Shown one piece after another: positions 21,206 through 32,809 of a stretch of 64,000 nucleotides of DNA. The stretch is taken from the NCBI GenBank assembly GCA_026122225.1, contig JANEZZ010000404.1, forward strand, positions 1,364,001 to 1,428,000. Reading direction: 5' to 3'. Under the pieces are notes generated by a model, which was not told the origin of the DNA, ran no database searches, and saw only the letters and a list, made by a program, of their open reading frames with translations. Position 1 is the first letter of the stretch. Every line of letters begins with the position of its first letter. A program made the position numbers and the translations under genes. This stretch comes from Heloderma charlesbogerti (taxonomy: Eukaryota; Chordata; Lepidosauria; Squamata; Helodermatidae).

Positions 21206-22450
21206 CAAGTGTGGTTCAATCCACATACATTTTTTCTTGTAAGGCTTTCATGACTGATCCAGTCAGTTTTCCTTATTCTAATAACGCTGGTTCATGCATC
21301 TGTGTGCATCATTCCGCTCCTCTGCGCTTGATCATTGCACACGTGAATCAAACAGTGTGGAATTTATGAAGCCCACACTGGGTGAGGAGTTCTTAGGAGG
21401 GTCTTGAGCTGATGCAGCTTGCTGTGGAGCCGCATCTAAAGAAGCCAATTCAGGCACTTTGGGATAAGGACCCCACCTCCCACCTCCAGAGGGAGCCCAC
21501 GCTGTAAAAGGCTCAAAACACGAACAAAGTCTCCGAGAATAAAACGAGAAAGAGCTGGACCTGACAAACAGGATCTGTGCACTGAGAGACACCATGTTGG
21601 GATCCGAGCTGAGCCACGTGCCAGAAGCATCTGTCAGTCATTCCTAATGAGATGGAAACTTTTCTGGCATCAGGAGCCTTCTCTTTGATGAATTCTTTTA
21701 CAGCGTGGAGAGGAACCCACAATACAACTGGCACCTGAAAATAAAGGCCCTCTCATGCCAGGAGGCAACCCTGCCTTTCGTTATTTCAAAACTTTTTTCA
21801 GAAAAAAAGTGTAATAAACAGATTAAACAAGCTCACACCTACAATTTGCAGAAGATGTGGTCAGCAGCGGTACCGACGTTATGAAATTTAAAACCCTGTG
21901 AACTACAGTAAGAAAAACCGCACAGGCAGGACAGCACTCGACACTGGAGACAACAAAGGAAGAGGGCAGCTGTCTTTCCCTGGATCAGCAGGTGGAAGCG
22001 AGTAAAACAAGCTACCCTAAGGGCTGCTTAGTACACAGCACTGCACTCGATGATTGGCAGATGGATGTCTGCACCGGCTCCACGGAGAAGCGTTGTGCTG
22101 AGGGGGATGTGAACGTTTGCTTTGGGGTGTTAGGGCTATCTGACTTCTGGCCCTAAATGCTCATGCACAAAAACAGTCAGTGCTAGGTGCTGCTATAGGG
22201 TTCTACTCACTTCTGTAGTATGCACACCTGTGCTGGTGCATGATAATGATACTTTGCTAAACCTGAACTGCAGGAAAGTTCTGCCCTTGCAAGACCTCAG
22301 CTGCTTTACAAGCTAAAAAACTCCACTAAAGGTGAACTGCTTCATGGCAAGCCAACCATATTTCTTTCCCCAGGGCTTTAGTTGGAAAGGGTCCAAGAGC
22401 CAAACTAGATGTAATGCTAAATTAGATCGTTAGATTCAGCTATTGGGCAG
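21206..22450. other. No gene recognised
   Basis: No domain-bearing frame or clear repeat; mixed composition. Confidence 0.3.
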
Positions 22451-23011
22451 TTGTTGTTGTTCAGTCGTTCAGTCGTGTCCAACTCTTTGTGACCCCATGG
22501 ACCATAGCACGCCAGGCCTTCCTGTCCTGCGCTCTCTCCCGGAGTGTGCTCAAGTCCATATTCATTGCATTGGTGATGCTATCTAGCCATCTCATCCTCT
22601 GTCGTCCCCTTCTCCTTTTGCCTTCAGTCTTTCCCAGCATCAGGGTCTTTTCCAGAGAGTTTTCTCTTGCACAGTTCGAAGGCATCAATTCTTCGGCGCT
22701 CAGCTTTCCTTATAGTCCAGCTCTCACAGCCATACGTTGCTACTGGGAAAACCATAGCTTTGATTAGACGGACCTTTGTCGGCAAGGTGATGTCTCTGCT
22801 TCTTACTATGCTGTCTAGGTTGGCCATAGCTTTCCTCCCAAGGAGCAAGCGTCTTTTAATTTCATGGCTACAGTCACCATCTGCGGTCATCTTGGAGCCC
22901 AAGAAAATAAAATCTGTCACTGCTTCCATTTCTTCCCCTTCTCTATGCCAGGAAGGGATAGGGCCAGATGCCATGATCTTAGTTTGTTTAATGTTGAGTT
23001 TCAAACCAGTA
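22451..23011 (-). mobile_element. Bov-B (RTE clade) LINE, 3' fragment
   Basis: On the minus strand two frames joined by one frameshift near 22640-22690 encode the C-terminal part of the Bov-B polyprotein. One (22624-23004) has the MKLNIKQTKIM start and ATYGCESWTIRKAE. The other (22461-22688) has the conserved tail RRRGRQRMRWLD, DRKAWRAMVHGVTKSWTRLN. The 3' end is ACGACTGAACAACAACAA-like. The catalytic reverse-transcriptase core is missing through 5' truncation. Bov-B is well known in squamates and has been moved between vertebrate lineages horizontally. Confidence 0.9.
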
Positions 23012-23853
23012 CAGAAATGTAATATGTAAGTAAGTTAAAAAAAACTATGATTGATATCATGCAAAGGGCTTTTTTTTTAGATGTCTAGCGGGCATGAGGG
23101 GCCTTGATTTTTGTTAGGGCCACAGCACATGGGGAGAGGAGGTTTAGCACTTTCCTCCCTATCATAATCCAGATGAAAATCCCCCCCTGACCCACCCACC
23201 AGCTGCTACTTTCTTCATGGGTCTTTTAGCCCCTGGTTTTTTTTGGGGGGGGGTTCATTGGAATCATGTCAGGATGAAAGGGTTAAACCTCCCCTCCCTC
23301 CATGCTGAGGTCCTGATGAAAATCGGTGGGCCCCCATGCCTGCTATTAGCTTTCTTTTCCCGACAGGACTAGCAGCGATGCATTTAGCATCATATCTGGG
23401 TTGGCCCTACGGTGCTGCCGTCCATTTCAAGAGGGGTTGATTACACGAGAGGATGTCCCAGTACTTGTGCACTCAGTCTGTTCAGAGGCCCCCCCCCCCC
23501 CGCTTCTGGAAAGGCTCCGGAAAGCTTTGTACAATCAGGCCCCTCATAGATTCCACTGGCCCTCATGATGAAAACCACAGCAGTGTGTGTGTGTGGGGGG
23601 GGAACACTGAGCCTCCAACGATCCGTAGTAAGTACAGGATCTGTTTCCCTGATTAACAGTATTGGGTGGAAGCTGAGCTAGACTGTTAGATGGATCTTGT
23701 TCCCTCAAAAAGAGAAGCCCCTTCTGAGCAATGATGAAGGGAAAAAAGCCAGGCCATTGTAAGCACACAAAACTGAAACGCAAGACGCTCCACTGAGCTT
23801 CCAAAAATATCTCTGGATTCAGTGCCAAAGCTAATACTGCTCTGTTTTATACT
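23012..23853. other. No gene recognised
   Basis: Contains poly-T, poly-G and poly-C runs near 23070, 23245 and 23490 and no domain-bearing frame. Confidence 0.35.
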
Positions 23854-23865
23854 TGCGTGCGCGTG

Positions 23866-23897
<32 letters not shown>
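23854..23897. repeat. (CG)(CA)n microsatellite
   Basis: A GTGCGCGTGCGCGCGCACAC run continuing as pure CA; alternating purine-pyrimidine, so prone to Z-DNA. Confidence 0.9.
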
Positions 23898-24631
23898 TTA
23901 AGAATGCACAGCAAAAATGGCATCACACCCTTCCCTCCTTTCCCCCAATCCCCCCTTCTTAAAAAAAAAACAAAAAACACCACCCCAAAAGGATGGAACT
24001 CAGAACTACATCAGCAGCCAGTCAAACCTAGTAGTGATTACAGGAAAGAATTTTGAAGACTGGTGTTTTATGCAAGATGTAGTGATCAGGGGGCTTGCCT
24101 TTGGATTTATTCATTCTGAAGTTTTCTTAGTGAGTTCTCCTGCCTTTTATTTATCAGTTTTAAAGATTTATACCGCCCTTTCAATCAAATGATTCGCCCT
24201 TTGCATCCCTCCTACACTGCCAGATCAAGCAAATACTGCCAGAAGTTTGAGACATTCGCCTTTAACCCTCCACTACCCAACCGAGTTCTGGATAACATCG
24301 CTATTTTCTTGGATTTAATAGTCACCGCCTATCCAGTAGTCATCCACAGACTACTAAGTTGTAAACACCTGAAGTAATTATTTCCATAAGCCGAACTACT
24401 GCAGGGTTCTTTTTCATCATCCGCACACACACACATCTTCAGAAGTGTCTTTATGATGCGCTACCTTGTAAACATGTGAGCCAATGCAGAGTTGTGGCTT
24501 CAACTGCAGAGTAACAAAAGACATCATTAGTCCAGAGAGAAAAATGGACCCCTATGCAAGACTTTCAGGCCCTGCTGTTCACAAACCATTATGACCGATT
24601 GTTGACAAAGCCCATAGGGTAACCATATCAT

Positions 24632-24890
24632 GGAACTACGGGGTTCTGCCTGAACGGGGGCTGGGGGTGCTTCCTGGGAAGCGGTTGAGGGCAACACCCA
24701 CTGCTTCTGGCCCGGGAAGAGAGAGGCCACCGCCAGGGAGAGCTCTGTAGGAAAGCCTCCTGTTTAAATAAAACAAACCCTTATAAATCGGAGTGGCGGG
24801 TTCTATAAGGTGCAGTCCACCAACTTTGAATCATGGTGCCAGCGGTGTTTGAATCCTAGACAGAAGAAGAAGAAGAAACTGTGAGTTGGT
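24632..24890 (-). mobile_element. LTR-like direct repeat, 3' copy of gypsy-like element
   Basis: The stretch 24678-24828 is directly repeated at 27079-27235. Shared blocks are TTGAGGGCAACACCC, TGCTTCTGGCC, GGAAAGCCTCCTGTTTAAAT AAAAC and TTCTATAAGGTGCA. The element's genes lie on the minus strand, so this is the downstream copy; on that strand TATTTAAAC could act as a TATA-like box. The copies have diverged considerably, so the insertion is old. Outer edges are uncertain and no target duplication was found. Confidence 0.6.
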
Positions 24891-26975
24891 GAAAAATAGT
24901 AATAATAAAATAATTAACATAGTAATAAAATATTATTAATTAATTAATTAATAATAATAGCCTTTCAGGTGTGCAGCTGTCATAATACCTCGTCCACTTT
25001 GAGTGTGTCTGGGTTCAGTGATGACTTCCTTCAGCTGCTGTCCATTATTCTGCTCCCATCCAGATTCAGGGTGTGCCCTTGCTGCAGTCTCTTCTTCTGC
25101 ATTCATCTCCCCTGAAGTATCCTCAGGTGTGTCTCTGCCCTGGTCAGCACATGGCAAGGATTCCCTGTTCATTTCATCCCACAGAATCCTCTGCTGGTTA
25201 CATGCTTGTCCCTCATTCAAATTCATAGCATCACTCAATTCTTCTGTTGTTTTCCTTAGAAGTCTTCTGTTATGTCTCAATATTCGTCTGCTGTCCATCT
25301 GTACCTTATATGATCAGGGGTTATGTCAAATTACAGTTGCCTCGTGCCAGACTCTGTCTTGTTTTGTTAGACAAAAAATAGTAATTTTTTACTATTTTTC
25401 TCACTGCGTCCTGTGACTCTGGGCCTGGAAGATCTCTGGCTGATCGGTTGTAATACAGGGCCTGTCTCTGTTGCTACTGACTCCTCAGCAAACCTAGGGG
25501 CGCTCCTAACCCCTGATCTAATAGCCTCCTACTTGTTGGGAAGAGCATCTTTGTTCTTCTACTCACTAACCTTTGTGCTGGACTTGAGTCTAGGCATTGG
25601 GATGGAGTGTTCCAATAATTTAGAAGTGCTAGAGATGGGCCTGCTCCAGCTGCTTTTGCTTTTCTCAAGACTTTCTTAGCTGTTTTCACTGCAGATACTA
25701 CTTTGAGAATAGCCAGGGCCCAGCCTACACAGAACATTTACTGTGGTGCTACTGCGCCTCACACACAGACATGACACGTCACCTTACCCCCAATCTGTAT
25801 CAGTCCTGGATTTTCTTGCCATAAAAACCGTATTTTTGCAAAGTCCTTTTGTGATGGATTTTCCAGTTACTGCGACTCCCGTTCATTTTGGGACTCAGTG
25901 TATCCTAAACTTGCAGTACTAGTCGGGGGGGGGGGAGTAGGAGTGGCTTTAGCACTATGAGGAGGAATGGAAAGCTGTGTCAGCTAAGGGTGGACCCAGC
26001 AGGAATGGAAGGAGTTAACCCTTCCTGTCAGCTTCACTTTCCGCTGGCCATAGGTTTTTTGTTTGTATGTTTGTTAATGCACACCTGCGCAGCATCTGCA
26101 CCTTCAAATAGGCTTAATGAATGAGACATGTTCTCTCCTTTGTCCTTTTTATTTCTTTGCCTCAAGGAACAACTAGCTGGCATGGATAACCATGCCAGTT
26201 CAGAAGTAAATCACATTCTCTTCTATGAGGCTTACTCATGAGAAAGTCGGCACATTGCTTTTGGGATGCCTTTTTAAAAATAATCTCCATGCATCATCGC
26301 ACCTGTGAAGGCTTAATGAATGTCAAAAAAGAAAAAGAAAAAAAGGAAGGAAACTTGTTGATGTCCCCAGAGGGAGAGACATCCAGACGTTTATGGTCAG
26401 CCTGGACAGCTACTGTGTGTCCAAATGTGTACTGGTGAAATTTCTCCATTCCAAAGAGTACTGCAGGTGGTTCTTTTTCAGTGTAGGCTTTTCTGTTTCT
26501 GATAAGGCTCTGCTGGCAAATGCAACTGGCTGTCCTTGCAGCATGGTAGTCCCTAGACCTGTTTCTGTGCATCACACTGAAGCATTAATGGCCCTTCTGG
26601 GTTGTGATACTTCAAGACGGAGGCTGTTGCAATCATCTCCTTTATCTTTTGGAAAGAATCTTCATGTTTCTCCATCCACTCCACAGTGTCTCCCGATGTG
26701 TCAACAGCCTCAGGATCTCACAGTTCTCTGAGATGTATATACAAAACTTAGCTAAATAGATGGTTATTACCAGAAATCTCTGGACTTCCTTGAGATCTTG
26801 CGGTTGTAGCTTGAAAAGACCTGGATCTACCTTCAGGCCCACTGAGGTCAGTAAATGGCTAATATATGGTACTTCTGTGACCCTCAGTCTGAGTTTGTCT
26901 GTATCAAATTTGATATTCCTTTCTCTGCATCTTTTCAGAAATATTATTTTATGATCATGGTCTTCTCAGTGCATA
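24891..26975 (-). pseudogene. Ty3/gypsy-like pol remnant, internally deleted
   Basis: Read on the minus strand, 26970-26290 encodes the end of the reverse transcriptase and the connection to RNase H. Visible motifs are GLKVDPG, QPQDLKEVQRFL and VLFGMEKFHQYTFG followed by VQADHKRL, the RNase H signature region. After a gap without recognisable homology, 25737-25474 encodes an integrase C-terminal-like segment (LALLNYWNTPSQ, SPAQRLVSRRTK, LFPTSRRLL). Then 25298-24948 gives a charged C-terminal tail. Gag, protease and the catalytic reverse transcriptase core are missing, and stops and frameshifts separate the pieces. This is a dead LTR retrotransposon. Confidence 0.75.
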
Positions 26976-27029
26976 GATTTTTTTATTTTTATTTCTTTCT
27001 TAAAAGAGAAGGGATGTAGCAATATGACA

Positions 27030-27265
27030 GAACTGCTCGGTTCAGGCTGATTAGGTTGTGCTTGCTGGGATGAACTAGGAAGCAGTTGAGGGCAACACCC
27101 TCTGCTTCTGGCCTGGGGAGAGGGAGGCCACAGCATGACAGAGCTGTGTCGGAAAGCCTCCTGTTTAAATAAAACTTAGAAGTTTGTTCATAAAGCAGAA
27201 TGTCTTATTCTATAAGGTGCAACCCCCTACCTTTCAAACACATAGGACTACTTGTGAGTTGGGAC
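27030..27265 (-). mobile_element. LTR-like direct repeat, 5' copy of gypsy-like element
   Basis: It is the partner of the repeat at 24632-24890 in the same orientation. It lies upstream of the pol remnant on the minus strand, as expected for a 5' LTR. The primer-binding site cannot be recognised next to it. Confidence 0.55.
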
Positions 27266-28148
27266 ATGTCTTCCAGACTTTGCAAATTTTCATAACCACA
27301 TCCCCAGAGGGAAGCTATATCTGAATATAGTCATGGTAATAAGAGTAGCAACCTGTGTTTATCAAATGCTTTTTGAGTTTTCAAATGTCAAAAATCTTTG
27401 CAACAATCCTCTAATATCCTGCTAATATCATGCTCCCGGAACAACTTGCTTGAGACCCCTTAGTGCATCCACAGCCAACATGAGATTTGAGCTCTTGATA
27501 GCTCACAGCAGGCACGGGCAGACTTCAGATCTACCCCAAGATCTATGAACAAAAGACATAAAAGAACAGGATTCCTCTGAGCACATTCTCAGCCTAGGAG
27601 TTTGTTTTCGGGAACTGAACTGAGCTCACAGTTTCACGCTCCTAGGTTACCCTGGGCACTTTTCATTTCAGCAGCCTAATTTAGGTGGGAAAAGTCATTT
27701 GTCTGTTGCTGTTGTTGAACAGTTTGGAGTCAGAAACCCTTGGTGATCTTGAGCATCACCCAGAGATCTACCAGTAGAATCTGATCTACCTTCTGCTCAC
27801 CCTTGGCTGTCACCTTGTGTGTTCAGGCACACCAGCTCCTTTCGGCTGTAGGCAGAATGCTCTGCCTGCGATTGGAGTTGTAACTTTCCATGCGCTCAGT
27901 GGGATCCTTTCCCATGAAGATCACACACACACACACACTTCCTAGTCACGTTGAAAGTTGCCTTTGAAGCTCTCATGATGTTCAAATGCTGTCTGCTGAC
28001 CTCCTTCATGGGAGGGGGCTGCTGAGCCCAAAGCTTTCTTAGGCACAAGTGGCTCCTTGGATCATGGCCCCATTTGATTTGAAGACGCCAACAATGACTG
28101 CAAGAACTCATTCAAACATACCACCCCCAGCAGTTGCAGCAGGAGAGG
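27266..28148. other. No gene recognised; (CA)n at 27924-27940
   Basis: Single-copy-looking DNA up to the MITE-1 that begins the nested block. No domain-bearing frame. Confidence 0.35.
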
Positions 28149-28270
28149 CAGTGGAGGCTGGTGGCTCCGATGTCAGTGGGGCGCTGAATCTGCTCCAGGT
28201 TTCAGACAGCACCGGTCAGAGCTTTAAAGGGGTAGCTCCTTTAGAGTTCTGAGTGGGTCTGACTGAAACC
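28149..28270. mobile_element. MITE-1, left part, split by CR1
   Basis: It starts CAGTGGAGGCTGGTGGCTCC and continues through GGGCGCTGAATCTGCTCCAG to TCTGACTGAAACC. The continuation (AAACCCGGAGCAGATCCACC ... CACCTCCACTG) is at 32484-32539. The interrupting CR1 is flanked by TGAAACC on both sides. Confidence 0.85.
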
Positions 28271-29558
28271 AGAGGTGCTCAATTCCTACTTTGGCTCAGT
28301 CTTCTCCCAAAAGAGGGTCTATGACCCCCCTGGCAAAGGCGAAGTACAGGCTGAAGGGGCAGGATTGCAGCTTGAGATCGATAGGCATATGGTCAAGGAA
28401 CACCTAATTACTTTGAAGGAGTTCAAATCTCCAGGGCCAGATGAACTGCATCCTAGAGTAATAAAGGAACTGGCAGAAGAACTCTCAGAACCGCTGTCTA
28501 TTCTCTTTGAGAAATCATGGAGGACGGGGCAAGTGCCAGATGACTGGAGGAGGGCTAATGTCCCTATCTTCAAAAAGGGTAAAAAGGAGGAACCTGGGAA
28601 CTACAGACCAGTCAGTCTGACATCAATCCGTGGGAAAATTTTGGAGCAGGTGATAAAGCAACCCATCTGGAAGCACCTTGAAAACAATGCAGTGATTACT
28701 CGAAGCCAACATGGATTTGTCAAAAACAAGTCCTGCCAGACAAATCTGATCTCATTTTTTGATCAAGTAACCTCCCTTGTGGACTGTGGGAATGCTGTAG
28801 ACATCATATACCTCAACTTCAGCAAAGCTTTCGACAAAGTGCCCCATGATATCCTGATGAGCAAACTAGCTCAAAGTGGGCTAGATGAAACAACGATCCG
28901 GTGGATCCACAGTTGGCTACAGAATCGGACTCAAAGAGTGCTTATCAATGGGACCTTCTCAAACTGGGGAGAGGTAATGGGTGGGGTACCACAGGGCTCA
29001 GTCCTGGGCCCAGTGCTCTTCAACATTTTTATTAGTGACTTGGAGGAGGAGGTGCAGGGAATGCTGATCAAATTTGCAGATAGCACAAAATTGGGCGGGA
29101 TAGCTAATACTTTGGAAAACAGAAACCAAATTCAAAGTGATCTGGATAGACTGGAGCGCTGGGCAGAAAACAACAGAATGACATTTAATAGGGCTAAATG
29201 CCAAGTTCTGCACCTAGGAAAAAGAAACCAAATGCACAGTTACAAGATGGGGGATACGTGACTCAACAACACTACAAGCGAGAAGGATCTTGGAATTGTT
29301 GTCCATCACAAGCTGAATATGAGCCAACAATGTGATGTGGCTGCAAAAAAGGCAAATGCTATTTTGGGCTGCATTAATAGAAGCATAGCTTCCAAATCCT
29401 GGGAAGTACTAGTTCCTTTCTACTCAGCACTGGCTAGGCCTCATCTGGAGTACTGTGTCCAGTTCTGGGCACCACACTTTAAGAAGGATGCAGACAAACT
29501 GGAGAGGGTTCAGAGGAGGGCAACAAAGATGATCAGGGGACTGGAAATAAAGCCCTAT
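28271..29558 (+). mobile_element. CR1-A LINE, 5'-truncated, upstream part
   Basis: A 328-codon frame (28275-29261) encodes a CR1-clade reverse transcriptase: NYRPVSLTS (residues 109-117), the active-site region FSKAFDKVPH and VPQGSVLGPVLFN. At residues 267-270 the catalytic FADD reads FADS, so the enzyme would be inactive. After a TGA at 29259 the reading continues to [17 protein letters not shown], where an L2 element interrupts it. The 5' UTR, ORF1 and endonuclease are absent through 5' truncation. The host sequence is MITE-1. Confidence 0.9.
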
Positions 29559-32074
29559 TTATTTATTTATTTATTAATTATTATTATTATTATTAAATTT
29601 ATTAATCGCTCATCTGGCTGGTCACCCAGCCACTCTGGGCGATGTACAACATACAATAAAACAGTTTAAAACAATAAAATTCTACAATAAAAACATTTTC
29701 TAAAATACCCTAACCCACCCCAAATGCCTGCCTGAACAACCACGTTTTTAATGCACGACGGAAGCTCATTAAAGAGGGGGCATGACGGAGTTCCTCAGGG
29801 AGGGAGTTCCACAGAGTGGGGGCCACCACAGAAAAGGCCCTCTCCCTCGTCCCCACCAGTCTAGCTGTCCTGGCTGATGGGACAGAGAGAAGGCCATCCG
29901 AGGCTGATCTTGTTAAATGCCCTGTCTGGTGCTGCTGGAGGCGCTCCTTAAGATAGGCTGGGCCGGAACCATATAGGGTTTTAAAGGTCAAACCAACACC
30001 TTGAATTTGGCCCGGAAAACAACTGGTAACCAGTGCAACTCCTTCAGCACTGGAGTGATGTGATCTCACCGGCGGCTGCCTTTAATCAGGCGAGCCGCCG
30101 CATTCTGTACCAGCTGCAGTTTCCGAACCGTCTTCAAGGGTAACCCCACGTAGAGAGCATTACAGTAGTCTAAATGAGAGGAGACCAGGGCATGTACTAC
30201 CGATGGGAGCAGATGGTCGGGAAGGAAGGGGCGCAGCCGCCGTATCAGATGGAGTTGATACAGCGCTGTCCGGCTCACAGCTGACACCTGAGCCTCCATG
30301 GACAGCTGGGAGTCCAAAATGACCCTCAGGCTGCGGACCTGGTCTTTCAAGGGTAGCTGTACCCCATTCAACACCAGGTCAACATCCCCCAGCCTCCTCT
30401 TGTCTCCCACCAGAAGTACCTCGGTCTTGTCAGGGTTCAGCTTCAGCTTATTCCTCCCCATCCAGCCACTCACCAGACATTTGGACAGGGATTCTACGGC
30501 CAACCTTGGTGAAGATTTGAATGAGAGGTAGAGCTGCGTGTCATCCGCATATTGATGACACCGCACCCCAAACCTCCTGATGATAGCCCCTAGCAGCTTC
30601 ACATAGATGTTAAATAGCATCGGGGAGAGGATGGAACCCTGTGGCAGCCCACAAGTGAGTGGCCACGGGTCCGAAACCTCCTCTCCCAGTGCTACCCTCT
30701 GGTACCTGCCGGAGAGGAAGGACCGGAACCACCGCAATACGGTGTCTCCAATGCCCAACCCCTCCAGGTGATCCAGGAGGATACCATGGTCAACGGTATC
30801 AAAAGCCGCTGAGAGGTCGAGGAGAACAAGGAGGGAGCATTCACCCCCTATCCAGAGCCCTCCTCATATCATATACCAAGGTGACCAAGGCCGTTTCTGT
30901 CCCATGCCCAAGCCTGAAGCCTGACTGAAATGGGTCTAGATAATCCATTTCTTCCAAGTGTGCCTTCAACTGCACCGCCACCACCCACTCAATCACCTTG
31001 CCCCAAAATGGCAGATTCGAGACTGGGCGAAAGTTGTTCAGAACTTGGGGATCCAAGGAGGGCTTCTTTAAGAGCGGTCTTATCACTGCCTCCTTGAGGG
31101 CTGATGGCATCACTCCCTCCTCAAGGGAGGCGTTCACCACCGCCCTGATCCCCTCACCCAGTCTCTCTCTGCAGCCCATAATGAGCCAAGATGGGCAAGG
31201 ATCAAGTAAGCAGGTGGTTGGCCTTACAGATGAAAGCACCTTGTCCACTTCATCAGGAGGAAGAAGCTGGAACCGATCCCACAAAACCGGTTTGCCACAG
31301 GCCGCCTCTTGCTCACTAACTGTATCCACAGCGTGCAGAGTAACACACCTAATCTGATCAATTTTATCTGCAAAGCACCTTGCCAAGGCCTCCCAGGAGG
31401 CCTTAGAATGCTCCAGTGGTTCCGGAGCCACAGGACCGACCAGGCTCCGGACCACTTGGAACAGCCTCCTGGGACAGCACTCTGCAGACGCGATAGAGGC
31501 TGCATAATATTCCTTTTTTGCTGCCTTCACCGCCACGTGATAGGCTGAAGATACAGCTCTAGCCCGTGTCTGATCGTCTTTGGAGCGAGACTTCCGCCAC
31601 CGGCGCTCTAGCCGTCTCACCTCCTGTTTCAGAGCTCATAACTGCGGATTGAACCATGGTGCAGTCCGAGCCCTGTTCAGGGGGACAGGGCGTTTCGGAG
31701 CCACCTGATCAGATGCCCCAGTGATTGCAGCATTCCAGCCACCCACCAGGGTCTCGACCAAGTGGCCGTTGGCGTGCCCCAGAGAATCCCCAATCGCATT
31801 CAGGAATCCATTTGGATCCATAAGACGCCTGGGGCGGACCATTTTATGGGTCCTCCACCCCTGCGGAGGGGTTGTGGAACTGAGAAGTCCAACGTCACCA
31901 GATAGTGATCTGACCATGACAACGGGGTGGTGGATATACCCCCGACTCCCAGATCACTCCCCGCTTCTCCAGAAACAAACACAAGGTCTAATGCATGACC
32001 GGCTACATGGGTGGGCCCAGTTAGAATATGGTGCAGCTCCCAGGAGGCCATGGTCTCCATAGACTCTCTTCAGT
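29559..32074 (-). mobile_element. L2-clade LINE, 5'-truncated, antisense inside CR1
   Basis: On the minus strand the order is an endonuclease C-terminal piece (32060-31800, ending in the WSDHYLVTLDF motif) and a linker with a stop after WFNPQL (near 31636). Next is the reverse transcriptase with NNFRPVSNLPFWGKVIE and GFRLGHGTETALV. A one-base frameshift lies near 30840, and then LPQGSILSPMLFNIY and an intact catalytic YADD (30540-30551) follow. The L2 C-terminal region is SGPAYLKERL, ERAFSVVAPTLWNSLP and WLFRQAF. The 3' end is CGCCCAGAGTGGCTGGGTGA plus an (ATTT/AATA)n tail. The junctions share only CTAT with CR1, so the target duplication is short or decayed. Confidence 0.9.
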
Positions 32075-32485
32075 CTATGAAGAGAGACTGAAAGAACTGG
32101 GCATGTTTAGCCTTGAGAAGAGAAGACTGAGGGGAGATATGATAGCACTCTTCAAGTACTTGAAAGGTTGTCACAGAGAAGAAGGCCGGGATCTCTTCTT
32201 GACCATCCCAGAGTGCAGGACACGGAATAACGGGCTCAAGTGACAGGAAGCCAGATTCCAGCTGAACATCAGGAAAAACTTCCTGACTGTAAGAGCAATA
32301 CGACAGTGGAGCCAATTACCTAGGGAGGTGGTGGGCTCTCCCACACTGGAGGCCTTCAAGACGAGGCTGGACAGCCATGTGTCAGGGATACTCTGACCTG
32401 GATTCCTGCATTGAGCAGGTGGTTGGACTCGATGGCCTTGTAGGCCCCTTCCAACCCTACTATTCTATGATTCTATGATTCTATG
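32075..32485 (+). mobile_element. CR1-A LINE, downstream part and 3' end
   Basis: It continues the CR1 frame after the L2 insertion: [20 protein letters not shown], then [10 protein letters not shown] and RNNGLK, a TGA at 32241-32243, and then readable IRKNFLTVRAIRQW and LPREVVGSP. The 3' UTR ends ACTCGATGGCCTTGTAGGCC and a (ATTCTATG)n tail to 32485. TGAAACC (32484-32490) repeats 28264-28270 as a probable target duplication. Confidence 0.9.
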
Positions 32486-32539
32486 AAACCCGGAGCAGAT
32501 CCACCGCCCCACTGACATCGGAGCCACCCACCTCCACTG
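32486..32539. mobile_element. MITE-1, right part
   Basis: GGAGCAGATCCACCGCCCCA then CTGACATCGGAGCCACCCAC CTCCACTG is the right arm of the MITE begun at 28149. Outer 8-bp flanks do not match convincingly, so the outer duplication has decayed. Confidence 0.8.
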
Positions 32540-32726
32540 AAAGAGCTGTGCGGTACAAAGCTCGCATTGCTGCTGTGATAGGGGACCATGTGGGCCTCAT
32601 CTGTGCCTGCGACCACAGGGCTCTTGGGAGCGCACTCTCTACCTGGTAGAGTCTAACATTTAGTATTTTCCAGGAGTAACCATGAAGGGCAGAAGGAAGG
32701 CAACATTTTACATAACAGAAGTGTGT

Positions 32727-32763
32727 GAGTGTGTGAGAGAGAGAGAGAGAGAAAGAAAGAGGC
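32727..32763. repeat. (GT)/(GA)n/(GAAA) microsatellite
   Basis: TGTGTGAGAGAGAGAGAGAG followed by AAAGAAAGAGG. Confidence 0.85.
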
Positions 32764-32809
32764 AGACAGGCAGACAGACACCTTCCTTCCCCCAAGCAGT
32801 GTGCCAAAT

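Noticed and set aside
28275..29261. 328-codon open frame as a host gene
   Set aside because: Its motifs are those of a CR1 reverse transcriptase with a mutated catalytic box, and it lies inside a bounded insertion.
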